Source: Thermoflexus sp.
Lineage (GTDB): Bacteria > Chloroflexota > Anaerolineae > Thermoflexales > Thermoflexaceae
Direction: 5' to 3'
Length of the DNA stretch: 7,792 bases
NCBI GenBank assembly: GCA_017743605.1
Contig: JAGHYO010000096.1
Span: 1-7,792, forward strand
Positions 1 to 6,883 of the stretch are shown here, piece by piece. The notes under the pieces are model-generated. The model searched no databases. It saw only the letters and a list, made by a program, of their open reading frames with translations, and was not told where the DNA came from. How positions within the stretch are numbered: position 1 is the stretch's first letter; every line of letters starts with the position of its first letter. The translations under genes were made by a program, and so were the position numbers.

Positions 1-960
1 CCCCACCACCTCCGGCAGGGAGGAGACCCGCGAGGCCACCACCGGCGTCCCGCAGGCCATCGCCTCCAGCGCCGGCAGGCCGAAGCCCTCATACCGCGAG
101 ACCAGCGCGAAAACCGCGGCGGCGGAATACAGCGCCGGCAGATCCGCATCGTCCACAAAGCCCAGCCAGTGGATCCGCTCCGCCATCCCCGAGCGCCGGA
201 TCGCCTCAAAGGTCCCCTCCGCCTGCCACCCCTTCTCCCCCACGATGACCAGATGGCCCTCGGGGAAGATCCCTTCCCGCACCAGGGCGGCGAAGGCCTC
301 GATCAGGCGCGGGTAATTCTTGCGCGGCTGCACCGTGCCCACCGTGAGGATGAACGGCCACGGCCCCAGCCCGTAACGCGCCCGAACCCGCGCGTGAAGC
401 GCCGGGTCCTGAACCGGCCGGAAGCGGGGCTCCACCCCGCTGTAGAGCACGGTGATCTTCTCCGCCGGCACGCCCCACAGCCGGATGAGATCCTGCCGCG
501 TGGCCTCGGAGTCGGCCAGGATGTGGGTCGCCCGCCGGACGGCGCGGGGGACGTTCCGGCGCAGGTAGGCCACCAGGGGCGCGGGGAGGGTCTCGGGCAT
601 CACCTCAAAGGAGAGATCGTGGACGGTCAGCAGCGTGCGCCGCCCGGGCAGCGTGGGCGGGAGCAGGAAATCCGGGGAATAGATCAGGTCCGCAACCCCG
701 GTGAAGAGCTCCAGGGGGACCGGGAGGGACAGGCGATGCCAGAGCCAGACCATGCCCTTCTCGGGCAGCGGGGCCGCCCGCAGGCGGAGCCCAGGGGCCT
801 GCGCCCACGTCAGGGGGAAGCGCACCGGGCCGGCGTAGAACAGGGTGTAACGGTGCTCCGGGAACGCCTGCAGGATGGCGCGGGTCAGCTCCCGGGCATA
901 GCGCCCGATCCCCGCGCCCTGCCGCACCGCCGCGGTGACGTCGATCACGATGCGCGCCAT
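1..960 (-). CDS. GT4-family glycosyltransferase (MtfB/WbaZ-like), C-terminus off-window
   Basis: This is a cytoplasmic or membrane-associated retaining glycosyltransferase with a GT-B fold, likely moving a nucleotide-activated sugar (mannose-like by family) onto a glycan or lipid carrier. The frame is open for 320 codons from the ATG at 960 to the left edge and continues past it; family members usually run about 370 residues, so roughly the last 50 are missing. The N-terminal domain shows IVIDVTAAVRQGAGIGRY (residues 4-21), a nucleotide-independent signature of this subgroup, and TVHDLSFE (112-119). The C-terminal Rossmann domain starts near 203 with VGTVQPRKN (207-215; basic R213/K214, expected to bind the donor phosphate). 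It ends with the GT4 EX7E motif, E291 to E299, inside EGFGLPALE, then ACGTPVVAS (302-310). The start is chosen because the conserved beta strand follows at once; no strong Shine-Dalgarno is visible. It is divergent from the large membrane glycosyltransferase. The family is secure; the exact sugar and acceptor are unknown. Confidence 0.93.
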   Translation of the reverse strand, partial: MARIVIDVTAAVRQGAGIGRYARELTRAILQAFPEHRYTLFYAGPVRFPLTWAQAPGLRLRAAPLPEKGMVWLWHRLSLPVPLELFTGVADLIYSPDFLLPPTLPGRRTLLTVHDLSFEVMPETLPAPLVAYLRRNVPRAVRRATHILADSEATRQDLIRLWGVPAEKITVLYSGVEPRFRPVQDPALHARVRARYGLGPWPFILTVGTVQPRKNYPRLIEAFAALVREGIFPEGHLVIVGEKGWQAEGTFEAIRRSGMAERIHWLGFVDDADLPALYSAAAVFALVSRYEGFGLPALEAMACGTPVVASRVSSLPEVVG

Positions 961-1037
961 GTCTTCGCCGTTCGCGCCCGCAAGGATCCGCAGGGTCGCC
1001 TCATCGCCTCCGACGCGAAGGGGCCGCCGCCGGCCCC

Positions 1038-1043
1038 ATTATA
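1038..1043 (-). promoter_or_regulatory. Consensus -10 box (TATAAT) for the GT4 gene
   Basis: The minus strand reads a perfect TATAAT here, 77 bases upstream of the GT4 start codon, predicting a 5' leader of about 70 nucleotides. No TTGACA-like hexamer lies 16-18 bases upstream; that zone is occupied by the inverted repeat at 1049-1070. Such an A/T-rich hexamer stands out in this GC-rich stretch, but promoter activity is inferred. Confidence 0.45.
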
Positions 1044-1048
1044 CCGTG

Positions 1049-1070
1049 GGGCAACTGCGAGCAGTTGCCC
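1049..1070. repeat. Perfect inverted repeat, 10-bp arms with 2-bp centre
   Basis: GGGCAACTGC (1049-1058) and GCAGTTGCCC (1061-1070) are exact reverse complements separated by GA. Two further pairs (1046/1073 and 1047/1072) extend it around one G/T mismatch. It sits at the -35 position of the predicted minus-strand promoter and about 40 bases before the plus-strand TACAAT. It could be an operator for a dimeric regulator of one or both divergent genes, or a copy of a short dispersed palindrome. The sequence alone does not decide between these. Confidence 0.6.
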
Positions 1071-1110
1071 TACATGCCGGGCGGGCTGGCCGGGAACCGA
1101 GGCCTGCGAC

Positions 1111-1116
1111 TACAAT
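1111..1116 (+). promoter_or_regulatory. Possible -10 box (TACAAT) for the large membrane gene
   Basis: TACAAT matches the -10 consensus at five of six positions and lies 41 bases before the preferred start codon at 1157. A transcript would begin near 1123, giving a leader of about 35 nucleotides. No recognisable -35 hexamer is found at the normal spacing, so this is a weak call. If it is real, the in-frame ATG at 1115 overlaps the -10 box and cannot be the start. Confidence 0.3.
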
Positions 1117-1156
1117 GGGAAGGACTTGCACAATCCGGTTCAGACGCCACAGACGC

Positions 1157-4100
1157 ATGGGCACGATGCCGCGTGACGAAAAGGGTTGGTGGATCGCTCT
1201 GCTCCCCCTCATCATGATCGTCGCCCTGGCCCTTCGCCTGACAGGGCTGAACTGGGACGAGAGCCAGCATCTGCATCCCGACGAGCGCTTCCTCACCATG
1301 GTCACGGAGGCCCTGGCCTGGCCCCGGGACCTGGGAGAATACCTGGACTCCGCCCGCTCCCCCCTGAACCCCTATAACCGGGGCTACACCTTCTTCGTCT
1401 ACGGGGACCTGCCCATCATTCTCACCCGGGGGATCGGCGAGCTGGTCACGGCGATCTGTCAGGCGGAGGCCCGGCTGGAGATGGAGCGTCGGCCCCAGGC
1501 GGAGGCGCCATCTCCGGGGAAGGCCCGCATCTGTCCCTTTCCCCGCCGCACGGCCCTCGGCTACGATGAGATCACCCTGCTCGGCCGCGCCCTCTCCGCC
1601 CTCCTGGACGCCGGGACGGTCCTGCTGACCTTTTTCATCGGCCGGGCGCTGATGGGGATCGAAGGGGGGCTGCTGGCCGCCGCCCTCATGGCCTTCAGCG
1701 TGATGAACATCCAGCAGGCCCACTTTTACACCACGGACACCTGGGCGACGTTCTTCAGCACCGCCGCGCTCCTGGGGATGATCCGGATGCTCCGCCGCCC
1801 CACGCCGGCCGCCGCGGCCCTGACCGGGACGATGGCCGGGGCGGCCCTGGCCTCCCGCATCAACCTCTGGCCGCTGCTCGCCCTGATGGCCCTCGCCGCC
1901 CTCCTGTCCCTCCGCGGCCCCGGGAAGACCCTGCGCCTCTGGATCGCCGCCGGGGTCGCCGCCGCCCTCGCCTTCCGCCTGGGGATGCCCTACGCCTTCG
2001 CCGGATGGATCCTCCCCGACCCCCGCTGGCTGGCCAACATGCGGGAGATCCAGGCGCTGATCAGCGGGGCCGCCGATTACCCGCCCGGCCATCAATGGAC
2101 GGATCGGACGCCCATCCTCTTCCCCCTGAAGAACATGGTCCTGTGGGGGATGGGCCTCCCCTTCGGCGCCGCGGCATGGCTCGGATGGCTGGGGCTGGGG
2201 CTGGCCCTCCGCCGGCGCCTGCGTGAGGAGGGGATCGGGCTCGATCCCATCCCCATGGGCTGGCTGCTCCTCGCGCTGTGGACCGGCGGGTATTTCCTGT
2301 ATATGGGGACGCAGTGGGTGAAATCCATGCGCTACTTCCTCCCGATCTACCCGGCCCTGGCCCTGACCGCCGCCTGGGGGCTCCTGCGCCTGCGACGGCT
2401 CCCCCAACCGGCCGGACGATGGCTGGCCCTCGCCGGGATCGGGATCGTGGTCGGCGGGACCTTCCTCTGGGCCTGGGCCTTCACCGGGATCTACCGCCAG
2501 CCGGTCTCCCGGGTCGCCGCCTCCCGCTGGCTCTACGCCCACGTCCCCACCGCGCTCACCCTTTTGCGCGCGGATCCCCCCGGCGCCCGCTATCCCCTGC
2601 CGCTGGGCCAAAATCGCCTTCTGGTCCAGGAGGAACTCGTCCTGACGGTCCCGATCACCCCTGCGCAGACGATCTCAGGCCTGGAGATCCCGCATCTGCG
2701 CGCCCTCGGGGAAACGCCCGGCCTGCTCCACCTGACCCTGGAGGATCCCGCAGGCGCCGTCCGCCTGCGGCTTCAGGCCCCCGCCCCCTCCGCCCCCCGT
2801 CATCCAGATGGGGATCCCGTTCGGGCAGGGTGGACGGAACCGATCTTCCTGCCGGCCGGAGACTACCTCATGCGCCTGCGGGCGGAGAGCGGGCCGCTTC
2901 TGCTGGCCTCCTCGGTGATCGCCAACGAGCACTGGGACGACGGCCTGCCCCTGCGGGTGGATGGGAAGGATGGGTTCTCGATCTACCAGGGCCTGGAGAT
3001 GGCCTGGTATGACGACGACACCGAGGAGAAGCGTCCGCGCGCCCTGGAGTGGCTGGAGCGGGCGGACTGGATCGTCCTCTCCAGCCAGCGCCTGGTCTGG
3101 TCGATCCCCCGCCTCCCCCTGCGCTACCCGATGACTGTCGCCTACTACCGGGCCCTCTTTGAGGGCCGGCTGGGCTTCGACCTCGTCGCCGTCTTCCACG
3201 TGAAGCCGCGCCTGGGACCGCTGGAGATCGACGACATCGGCGGGCGCATCGGCTTCGATCTTCCCCCGCTGGGGTTCGAGGAGCCCTTGTGGGGCGCCGA
3301 GGAGGCCTTCAGCGTCTACGACCATCCGCCGGTCTGGATCTTCCGCAAGCGGCCGGATTTCTCCCTCGAACAAGCCCGCCGGGTGCTGGAATCCGTGGAT
3401 CTGAGCCAGGTGGTCTGGCAGACGCCGCGCCAGTATACCCAGGCCCGCGGCCTCCTGATGCTGGATCCGGTCGTCTGGGCGCGCCAGCAGGCGGCCTCCA
3501 CGTATCGGGCGATCTTCCCATCCGAGAGCCCGTTGAACCGGTGGCCGGCCCTCGGGGTGCTGGCCTGGTGGCTCTTCTTCGCCCTGCTCGGATGGGGAGC
3601 GTGGCCGCTGACGGCCTGGGCCTTCCCCGGCCTGCGGGATCGCGGATACGCGCTCGCGCGCATCCTGGGGCCACTGCTTTTCGCCTTCCTCCCATGGCTG
3701 ATGGCCAGCCTGGGGATCATGGATTTCAACCGGACGGCCATGGGCCTCACCCTGCTCGCCGGCCTGGTCGTCGACGTCCTCCTGTGGCCTCGAGTGAAGC
3801 CGGCCATCCGGGCCGCCCTGCGGGATCCCCTCTGGCGGGTCGAGGAGGCGGTGGCCGTGGGGGCCTTCGCCTTCTGGCTGCTGATCCGCCTGGGCCATCC
3901 GGACCTCTGGCATCCGGTGATGGGCGGGGAGAAGCCCATGGACCTCTCGTATCTGCTGGCGACGATCCGCTCGTTGCGCTTCCCGCCCTACGACCCCTGG
4001 TTCGCCGGCGGCTATATCAACTACTACTACTTCGGCTACGTGATCGTCGGAGCGCCGATCAAGTTCCTGGGCTTCGAGGTGCGCTACGCCTATAACGCCG

Positions 4101-5896
4101 CGATCCCCACCCTGGCGGCCCTGACCGCCCTGGGGGCGTTCGCGGCGGGCGCGCACCTCGCGGCGGCCGGGTGGCCCCGGGCGCGGGGGAAGCCCATCGC
4201 CGCCGGCCTGCTCGCCGCCCTGTTCGCGGTGGGCATAGGCAACCTGGGGGAGCTGAAGCTGCTCTCCGACCTCTTCCAGGAGGTGGGAGCTCAGGTTACG
4301 GAGGCGGAGTCCCCCTCCCTGCGGGAAACCCTCATCGGGATGCGAGAGGTGCTGACCGGCCGCGCGGCGCTGCCCGCCCGCATCGAGTGGTGGTATTGGA
4401 ATCCCACCCGCCTGATCCCGGATCGCGACGTCACGCCCATCACCGAGTTCCCCTATTTCACGTTCCTGTATGCGGACCTGCACGCGCACATGATGGCGTT
4501 CCCCCTGCAGCTGGCCGCTCTGCTGATCGGGCTGGCCTGGCTGCGCCGGGCGCGCTGGGGGGAGCCGTCGGGGATCGCCGCCCTCGCCCTGGGCGCCCTG
4601 GTGGTGGGCGCGCTGCGGCCCACCAACACGTGGGATTACCCCACCCACCTCCTCCTGGGGCTGGCCGCCCTCACCCTCAACGCCTGGACCCGCGGGGATC
4701 TCCGCACGGGGTCCGGCATCGAGGGATGGCTCGTCCGGTGCGTCGCCTTCGTCGGGGTGGGGGTCCTGCTCTTCTATCCCTATCTGGCGCACTACGCCAC
4801 CGCATACACGGCGGTTGAACTCTGGAAAGGGGACCGCACCCCGCTGGACATCTACCTGTTGCTCCACGGCCTCTTCCTGGGGCCGATCCTGATGTGGCTG
4901 GTGCGGGAGGCCTGGCGGCTGCGCCGCTGGGTCCTCGCGGGCTGGCGGAGCGATCCCCTGGGGACGGTGGGGTGGATCGTGGCGGGGGCGCTCGGCCTGG
5001 GCCTGTGGCTGGGAGGCAGCCGGATCGCTCCGGTGGCCGTTCTCGCGATCCCGATCATCCTGCTGAGCGTCGCCCTCGCCCTGCGCCCCTATCAGGCGCT
5101 GGAGCGCCGCCTTCTCTGGATCTGGGTCGCGAGCGCGGCGGCCCTGACCCTGGGGGTGGAGCAGGTGGTGCTGAAGGGCGACATCGGGCGGATGAACACC
5201 GTCTTCAAGTTCTACCTCCAGGTGTGGTTCCTCTGGGCCCTCGCCGCCGCCGTCGCGGTCCTGACGGTGGAGGAGGCCGCCCGCCGGTGGGCGCCGGCCG
5301 GGCGCGTCCTCTGGCGGGGCTTCCTGGGCTTTCTGCTGTTCTCCGCCCTGCTCTACCCCGTCCTGGCCACCCGGGCCCGGCTGTATGACCGCTGGGAGGT
5401 CTCCGTGGGCCCCACCCTGGACGGCTTCGCCTTCATGGAGAAAGCCATCGCCGACGAGGCGGGGGTGCGCTACCCGGTGCGGGAGGAGTTCGAGGCCCTT
5501 CGCTTCCTGTGGGATCGGGTCGAGGGAACGCCCGTGGTCATCGAGTCGGTTCGCTCGCCGGCGTATCGGGGGCTGCGCAGCCGGGTCGCGATGTTCACCG
5601 GGCTGCCGGTGGTCTTCGGGTGGGACTGGCATCAGCGGCAGCAGCGGACGGTGGTGCCGGAATCCATCATTCAACGCCGCGAGGCGGACGTCAACCGGTT
5701 TTATGAGACCATAGATCCGGACGAGGCGATAGCCATCCTGCGCCGCTACAATGTGCGCTACGTGATGGACGGATATGCAGAGCGCCTGTATTACCCACCT
5801 AAGGGGTTTGAGAAGTTCCCGCTTCTGATCGAGCGTGGGTATCTCCGGTTGGTCTTCGTCAATGCCGGAGTGCGCATCTATGAGGTGATCCGGTGA
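1157..5896 (+). CDS. Giant GT-C membrane glycosyltransferase: GT39/ArnT-like half fused to DUF2298 (Chlor_Arch_YYY)
   Basis: This is a polytopic membrane protein of about 1579 residues, probably transferring sugars from a lipid-phosphate carrier outside the membrane; substrate and acceptor are unknown. The first membrane helix (11-29) is followed by HPDER (40-44), the acidic first-loop motif typical of GT-C enzymes, then GYDEITLLGR (135-144), HFYTTD (189-194) and several hydrophobic segments to about 445. A soluble region (about 450-765) contains YDHPPVWIFRK (721-731). The DUF2298 half begins near 769 and has GEKPMD (924-929), the name-giving YYY (956-958), ADLHAHMMAFP (1106-1116), NTWDYP (1157-1162), DIGRMNTVFKFY (1342-1353) and, in a soluble tail, GWDWHQ (1488-1493). 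These are family hallmarks, all intact, with no frameshift. Start choice: the frame is open upstream to 935, but conserved sequence begins only at the first helix. ATGs at 1157 and 1166 both fit, and neither has a clear Shine-Dalgarno. The gene is divergent from the GT4 gene and convergent with the Uma2 gene. Confidence 0.93.
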   Translation: MGTMPRDEKGWWIALLPLIMIVALALRLTGLNWDESQHLHPDERFLTMVTEALAWPRDLGEYLDSARSPLNPYNRGYTFFVYGDLPIILTRGIGELVTAICQAEARLEMERRPQAEAPSPGKARICPFPRRTALGYDEITLLGRALSALLDAGTVLLTFFIGRALMGIEGGLLAAALMAFSVMNIQQAHFYTTDTWATFFSTAALLGMIRMLRRPTPAAAALTGTMAGAALASRINLWPLLALMALAALLSLRGPGKTLRLWIAAGVAAALAFRLGMPYAFAGWILPDPRWLANMREIQALISGAADYPPGHQWTDRTPILFPLKNMVLWGMGLPFGAAAWLGWLGLGLALRRRLREEGIGLDPIPMGWLLLALWTGGYFLYMGTQWVKSMRYFLPIYPALALTAAWGLLRLRRLPQPAGRWLALAGIGIVVGGTFLWAWAFTGIYRQPVSRVAASRWLYAHVPTALTLLRADPPGARYPLPLGQNRLLVQEELVLTVPITPAQTISGLEIPHLRALGETPGLLHLTLEDPAGAVRLRLQAPAPSAPRHPDGDPVRAGWTEPIFLPAGDYLMRLRAESGPLLLASSVIANEHWDDGLPLRVDGKDGFSIYQGLEMAWYDDDTEEKRPRALEWLERADWIVLSSQRLVWSIPRLPLRYPMTVAYYRALFEGRLGFDLVAVFHVKPRLGPLEIDDIGGRIGFDLPPLGFEEPLWGAEEAFSVYDHPPVWIFRKRPDFSLEQARRVLESVDLSQVVWQTPRQYTQARGLLMLDPVVWARQQAASTYRAIFPSESPLNRWPALGVLAWWLFFALLGWGAWPLTAWAFPGLRDRGYALARILGPLLFAFLPWLMASLGIMDFNRTAMGLTLLAGLVVDVLLWPRVKPAIRAALRDPLWRVEEAVAVGAFAFWLLIRLGHPDLWHPVMGGEKPMDLSYLLATIRSLRFPPYDPWFAGGYINYYYFGYVIVGAPIKFLGFEVRYAYNAAIPTLAALTALGAFAAGAHLAAAGWPRARGKPIAAGLLAALFAVGIGNLGELKLLSDLFQEVGAQVTEAESPSLRETLIGMREVLTGRAALPARIEWWYWNPTRLIPDRDVTPITEFPYFTFLYADLHAHMMAFPLQLAALLIGLAWLRRARWGEPSGIAALALGALVVGALRPTNTWDYPTHLLLGLAALTLNAWTRGDLRTGSGIEGWLVRCVAFVGVGVLLFYPYLAHYATAYTAVELWKGDRTPLDIYLLLHGLFLGPILMWLVREAWRLRRWVLAGWRSDPLGTVGWIVAGALGLGLWLGGSRIAPVAVLAIPIILLSVALALRPYQALERRLLWIWVASAAALTLGVEQVVLKGDIGRMNTVFKFYLQVWFLWALAAAVAVLTVEEAARRWAPAGRVLWRGFLGFLLFSALLYPVLATRARLYDRWEVSVGPTLDGFAFMEKAIADEAGVRYPVREEFEALRFLWDRVEGTPVVIESVRSPAYRGLRSRVAMFTGLPVVFGWDWHQRQQRTVVPESIIQRREADVNRFYETIDPDEAIAILRRYNVRYVMDGYAERLYYPPKGFEKFPLLIERGYLRLVFVNAGVRIYEVIR

Positions 5897-5946
5897 GGGA
5901 GCGGTTCACCGCGCAGGGGCGTCGCCATCAGAGGAAAGAATCGCCT

Positions 5947-6504
5947 TCAAGATCCAAAAAGCTCTGCCAGGGGGATGACTAGGCCCGGAAGCACGTCCTC
6001 CCCTTCCAGCACCTCGTGCTCCCGCAGGAACCGCGCCGTCCCGTCCAGCCGATACACTGTCACCGTCCGGGCCTCCGGGGCCACCACCCACACCCGCCGC
6101 GCCCCCGCCTCGAGGTAGTCCCGCACTTTCTGCTGCAGATCCACCGCGTTGTCGTTCGGCGACGGCACCTCCACCGCCAGATCCGGTGCCCCCTCGATGA
6201 ACCCCGCCGGGAGCTTCCCCTCCGGCAACCGCTCCGCCGCAACGAAGGCCACGTCCGGCACCCGCACCCGCTCCGGATCCCACGGCAGCCTCAGAATAAA
6301 CCCCACATCGCCCACGACTACCCATCCTCCTCCGTGGGCCTCCAGATAGTGAGAGAGGCGGGAAGTCACGCGAGCCGCTACATGACCGTGCACTCCGCCG
6401 ACCGGTGACATCTCGATGACCTCCCCGTCCACGAGTTCGCGACGGACATCCCCCTCCCCCATCCGCCACAGATCCACCGCCGTTAACCGCACCTTCGCGC
6501 CCAT
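5947..6504 (-). CDS. Uma2-family (DUF820) putative PD-(D/E)XK endonuclease
   Basis: The product has 185 residues, a normal full length for the Uma2 family (PF05685), whose members adopt a restriction-endonuclease-like fold. Their cellular role is not established, and they are often multicopy in Cyanobacteria and Chloroflexota. Visible landmarks are RRELVDGEVIEMSP (21-34), GHVAARVTSRL (40-50), the PDVAFV strand (83-88, D84), PDLAVEVPSPND (107-118, with E112 the likely metal ligand) and QQKVRDYLEAGARRVWVV (124-141, with K126 a plausible catalytic lysine). The residue assignments come from family knowledge, not from an alignment. The start is the ATG at 6504 because GGGAGG lies five bases upstream; the in-frame ATG at 6507 and GTG at 6510 are too close to it or overlap it. 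The gene converges on the membrane glycosyltransferase with a 50-bp gap, and its upstream region is the tandem repeat. No partner gene suggests a defence or toxin-antitoxin pair. Confidence 0.88.
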   Translation of the reverse strand: MGAKVRLTAVDLWRMGEGDVRRELVDGEVIEMSPVGGVHGHVAARVTSRLSHYLEAHGGGWVVVGDVGFILRLPWDPERVRVPDVAFVAAERLPEGKLPAGFIEGAPDLAVEVPSPNDNAVDLQQKVRDYLEAGARRVWVVAPEARTVTVYRLDGTARFLREHEVLEGEDVLPGLVIPLAELFGS

Positions 6505-6509
6505 CATCA

Positions 6510-6515
6510 CCTCCC
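6510..6515 (-). promoter_or_regulatory. Shine-Dalgarno of the Uma2 gene
   Basis: The minus strand reads GGGAGG, then TGATG, then the ATG at 6504. The five-base spacing is close to ideal for that ATG and decides the start against the two in-frame candidates upstream. It is the clearest ribosome binding site in the window. Confidence 0.7.
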
Positions 6516-6526
6516 ACCTTTTTTGC

Positions 6527-6813
6527 TTGTAGGAACGGCTTCAGCTGCAAGTCCCCGCGTCATCGAAAACGTGCGGTTAAGGGCTGTCAACGCAGCCTTC
6601 GCCCCAACCCCTGCGGTCTCGAAGACAAAGGTTCGGGGCTAAAGCACCTCCTACCAGGAAGATCGACGTCTTGGTCGGAGCGGCTTCAGCCGCGAATCCC
6701 TATATCATCGGAAACGCGAGGTTCAGGATTGTCAGCGCAGCCTTCGCCGCGACCCCTACGGTCTTGAAGACAAAGGTTCAGGGCTAAAGCCCCGCATACA
6801 GAAAGATCGACGT
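6527..6813. repeat. Tandem imperfect repeat, two copies of about 144 bp (copy A 6527-6670, copy B 6671-6813)
   Basis: Copy A and copy B abut directly. Counted by eye over the 110 bases from the shared CGGCTTCAGC (6536 in A, 6681 in B) through GGGCTAAAGC, 91 bases agree (about 83%), and 16 of the 19 differences are transitions. Each copy ends with GATCGACGT. Copy B contains two clean short hairpins, GCGGCT-TC-AGCCGC (6680-6693) and GGGCT-AA-AGCCC (6781-6792); in copy A both are partly degraded. No open reading frame is supported. The first palindrome resembles the REP-type intergenic elements known from other bacteria, but membership of a named family is not established. With copy C this fills most of the gene-free stretch between Uma2 and RsgA; 6855-6883 shows nothing recognisable. 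Confidence 0.85.
6562..6590 (-). promoter_or_regulatory. Candidate promoter for the Uma2 gene inside repeat copy A
   Basis: The minus strand has a perfect TTGACA (6590-6585), a 17-base spacer and TTCGAT (6567-6562), which matches the -10 consensus at only three positions. Transcription would begin near 6555, leaving a leader of about 50 nucleotides. The -35 and the spacing are good and the -10 is poor, so the call is tentative. The corresponding hexamer in copy B is CTGACA. Confidence 0.35.
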
Positions 6814-6854
6814 TTGGTAGGAACGACTTTTGCTGCAGCCTTCCGCCGCGACCT
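6814..6854. repeat. Third, collapsed copy of the same repeat (copy C)
   Basis: The sequence begins like the other copies (TTGGTAGGAACGAC, compare copy A TAGGAACGGC) and then jumps directly to GCAGCCTTCCGCCGCGACC, which matches the middle of copy B (GCAGCCTTCGCCGCGACC). About 45 internal bases are missing, as is everything after the match. This looks like a deletion between short related segments, followed by loss of the distal part. Confidence 0.65.
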
Positions 6855-6883
6855 TCCCGGGCCCATTCTACATCATCCGTGCT

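Noticed and set aside
935..1156. Upstream extension of the large membrane protein to the ATG at 935 or 1115
   Set aside because: The extra residues are Arg-rich and unlike the family. The extension from 935 overlaps the divergent GT4 start and covers the promoter-like region, and the ATG at 1115 overlaps the TACAAT box.
169..1176. A 335-codon plus-strand open frame over the GT4 gene
   Set aside because: The translation is low-complexity Arg/Pro/Gly-rich with no motif, and the minus strand holds a clear GT4 enzyme over the same bases.
2675..5674. A 999-codon open frame antisense to the membrane glycosyltransferase, and a similar 513-codon one at 1070-2611
   Set aside because: Both mirror a strongly G/C-biased third position, which removes stop codons on the opposite strand. 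Their translations are rich in Gly, Pro, Arg, Gln and Glu with no recognisable domain, while the plus strand encodes intact family motifs throughout.
5891..5912. Short inverted repeats at the convergent gene ends (CGGTGA/TCACCG; GCGG-TTCA-CCGC at 5901-5912) as a terminator
   Set aside because: The stems are only four to six base pairs, the two pairings overlap each other and the stop codon, and no T-run follows on either strand. Rho-independent termination is not supported.
5906..6550. A 214-codon minus-strand open frame overlapping the Uma2 gene
   Set aside because: It is a Gly/Arg-rich shadow in another frame. The 5947-6504 frame carries all Uma2 motifs and the Shine-Dalgarno.
5947..6883. 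Uma2 plus the repeat array as a toxin-antitoxin, restriction or CRISPR-like defence unit
   Set aside because: The repeats are abutting, diverged and without spacers, no partner gene or methyltransferase is present, and the neighbours are a ribosome assembly factor and a glycosyltransferase.
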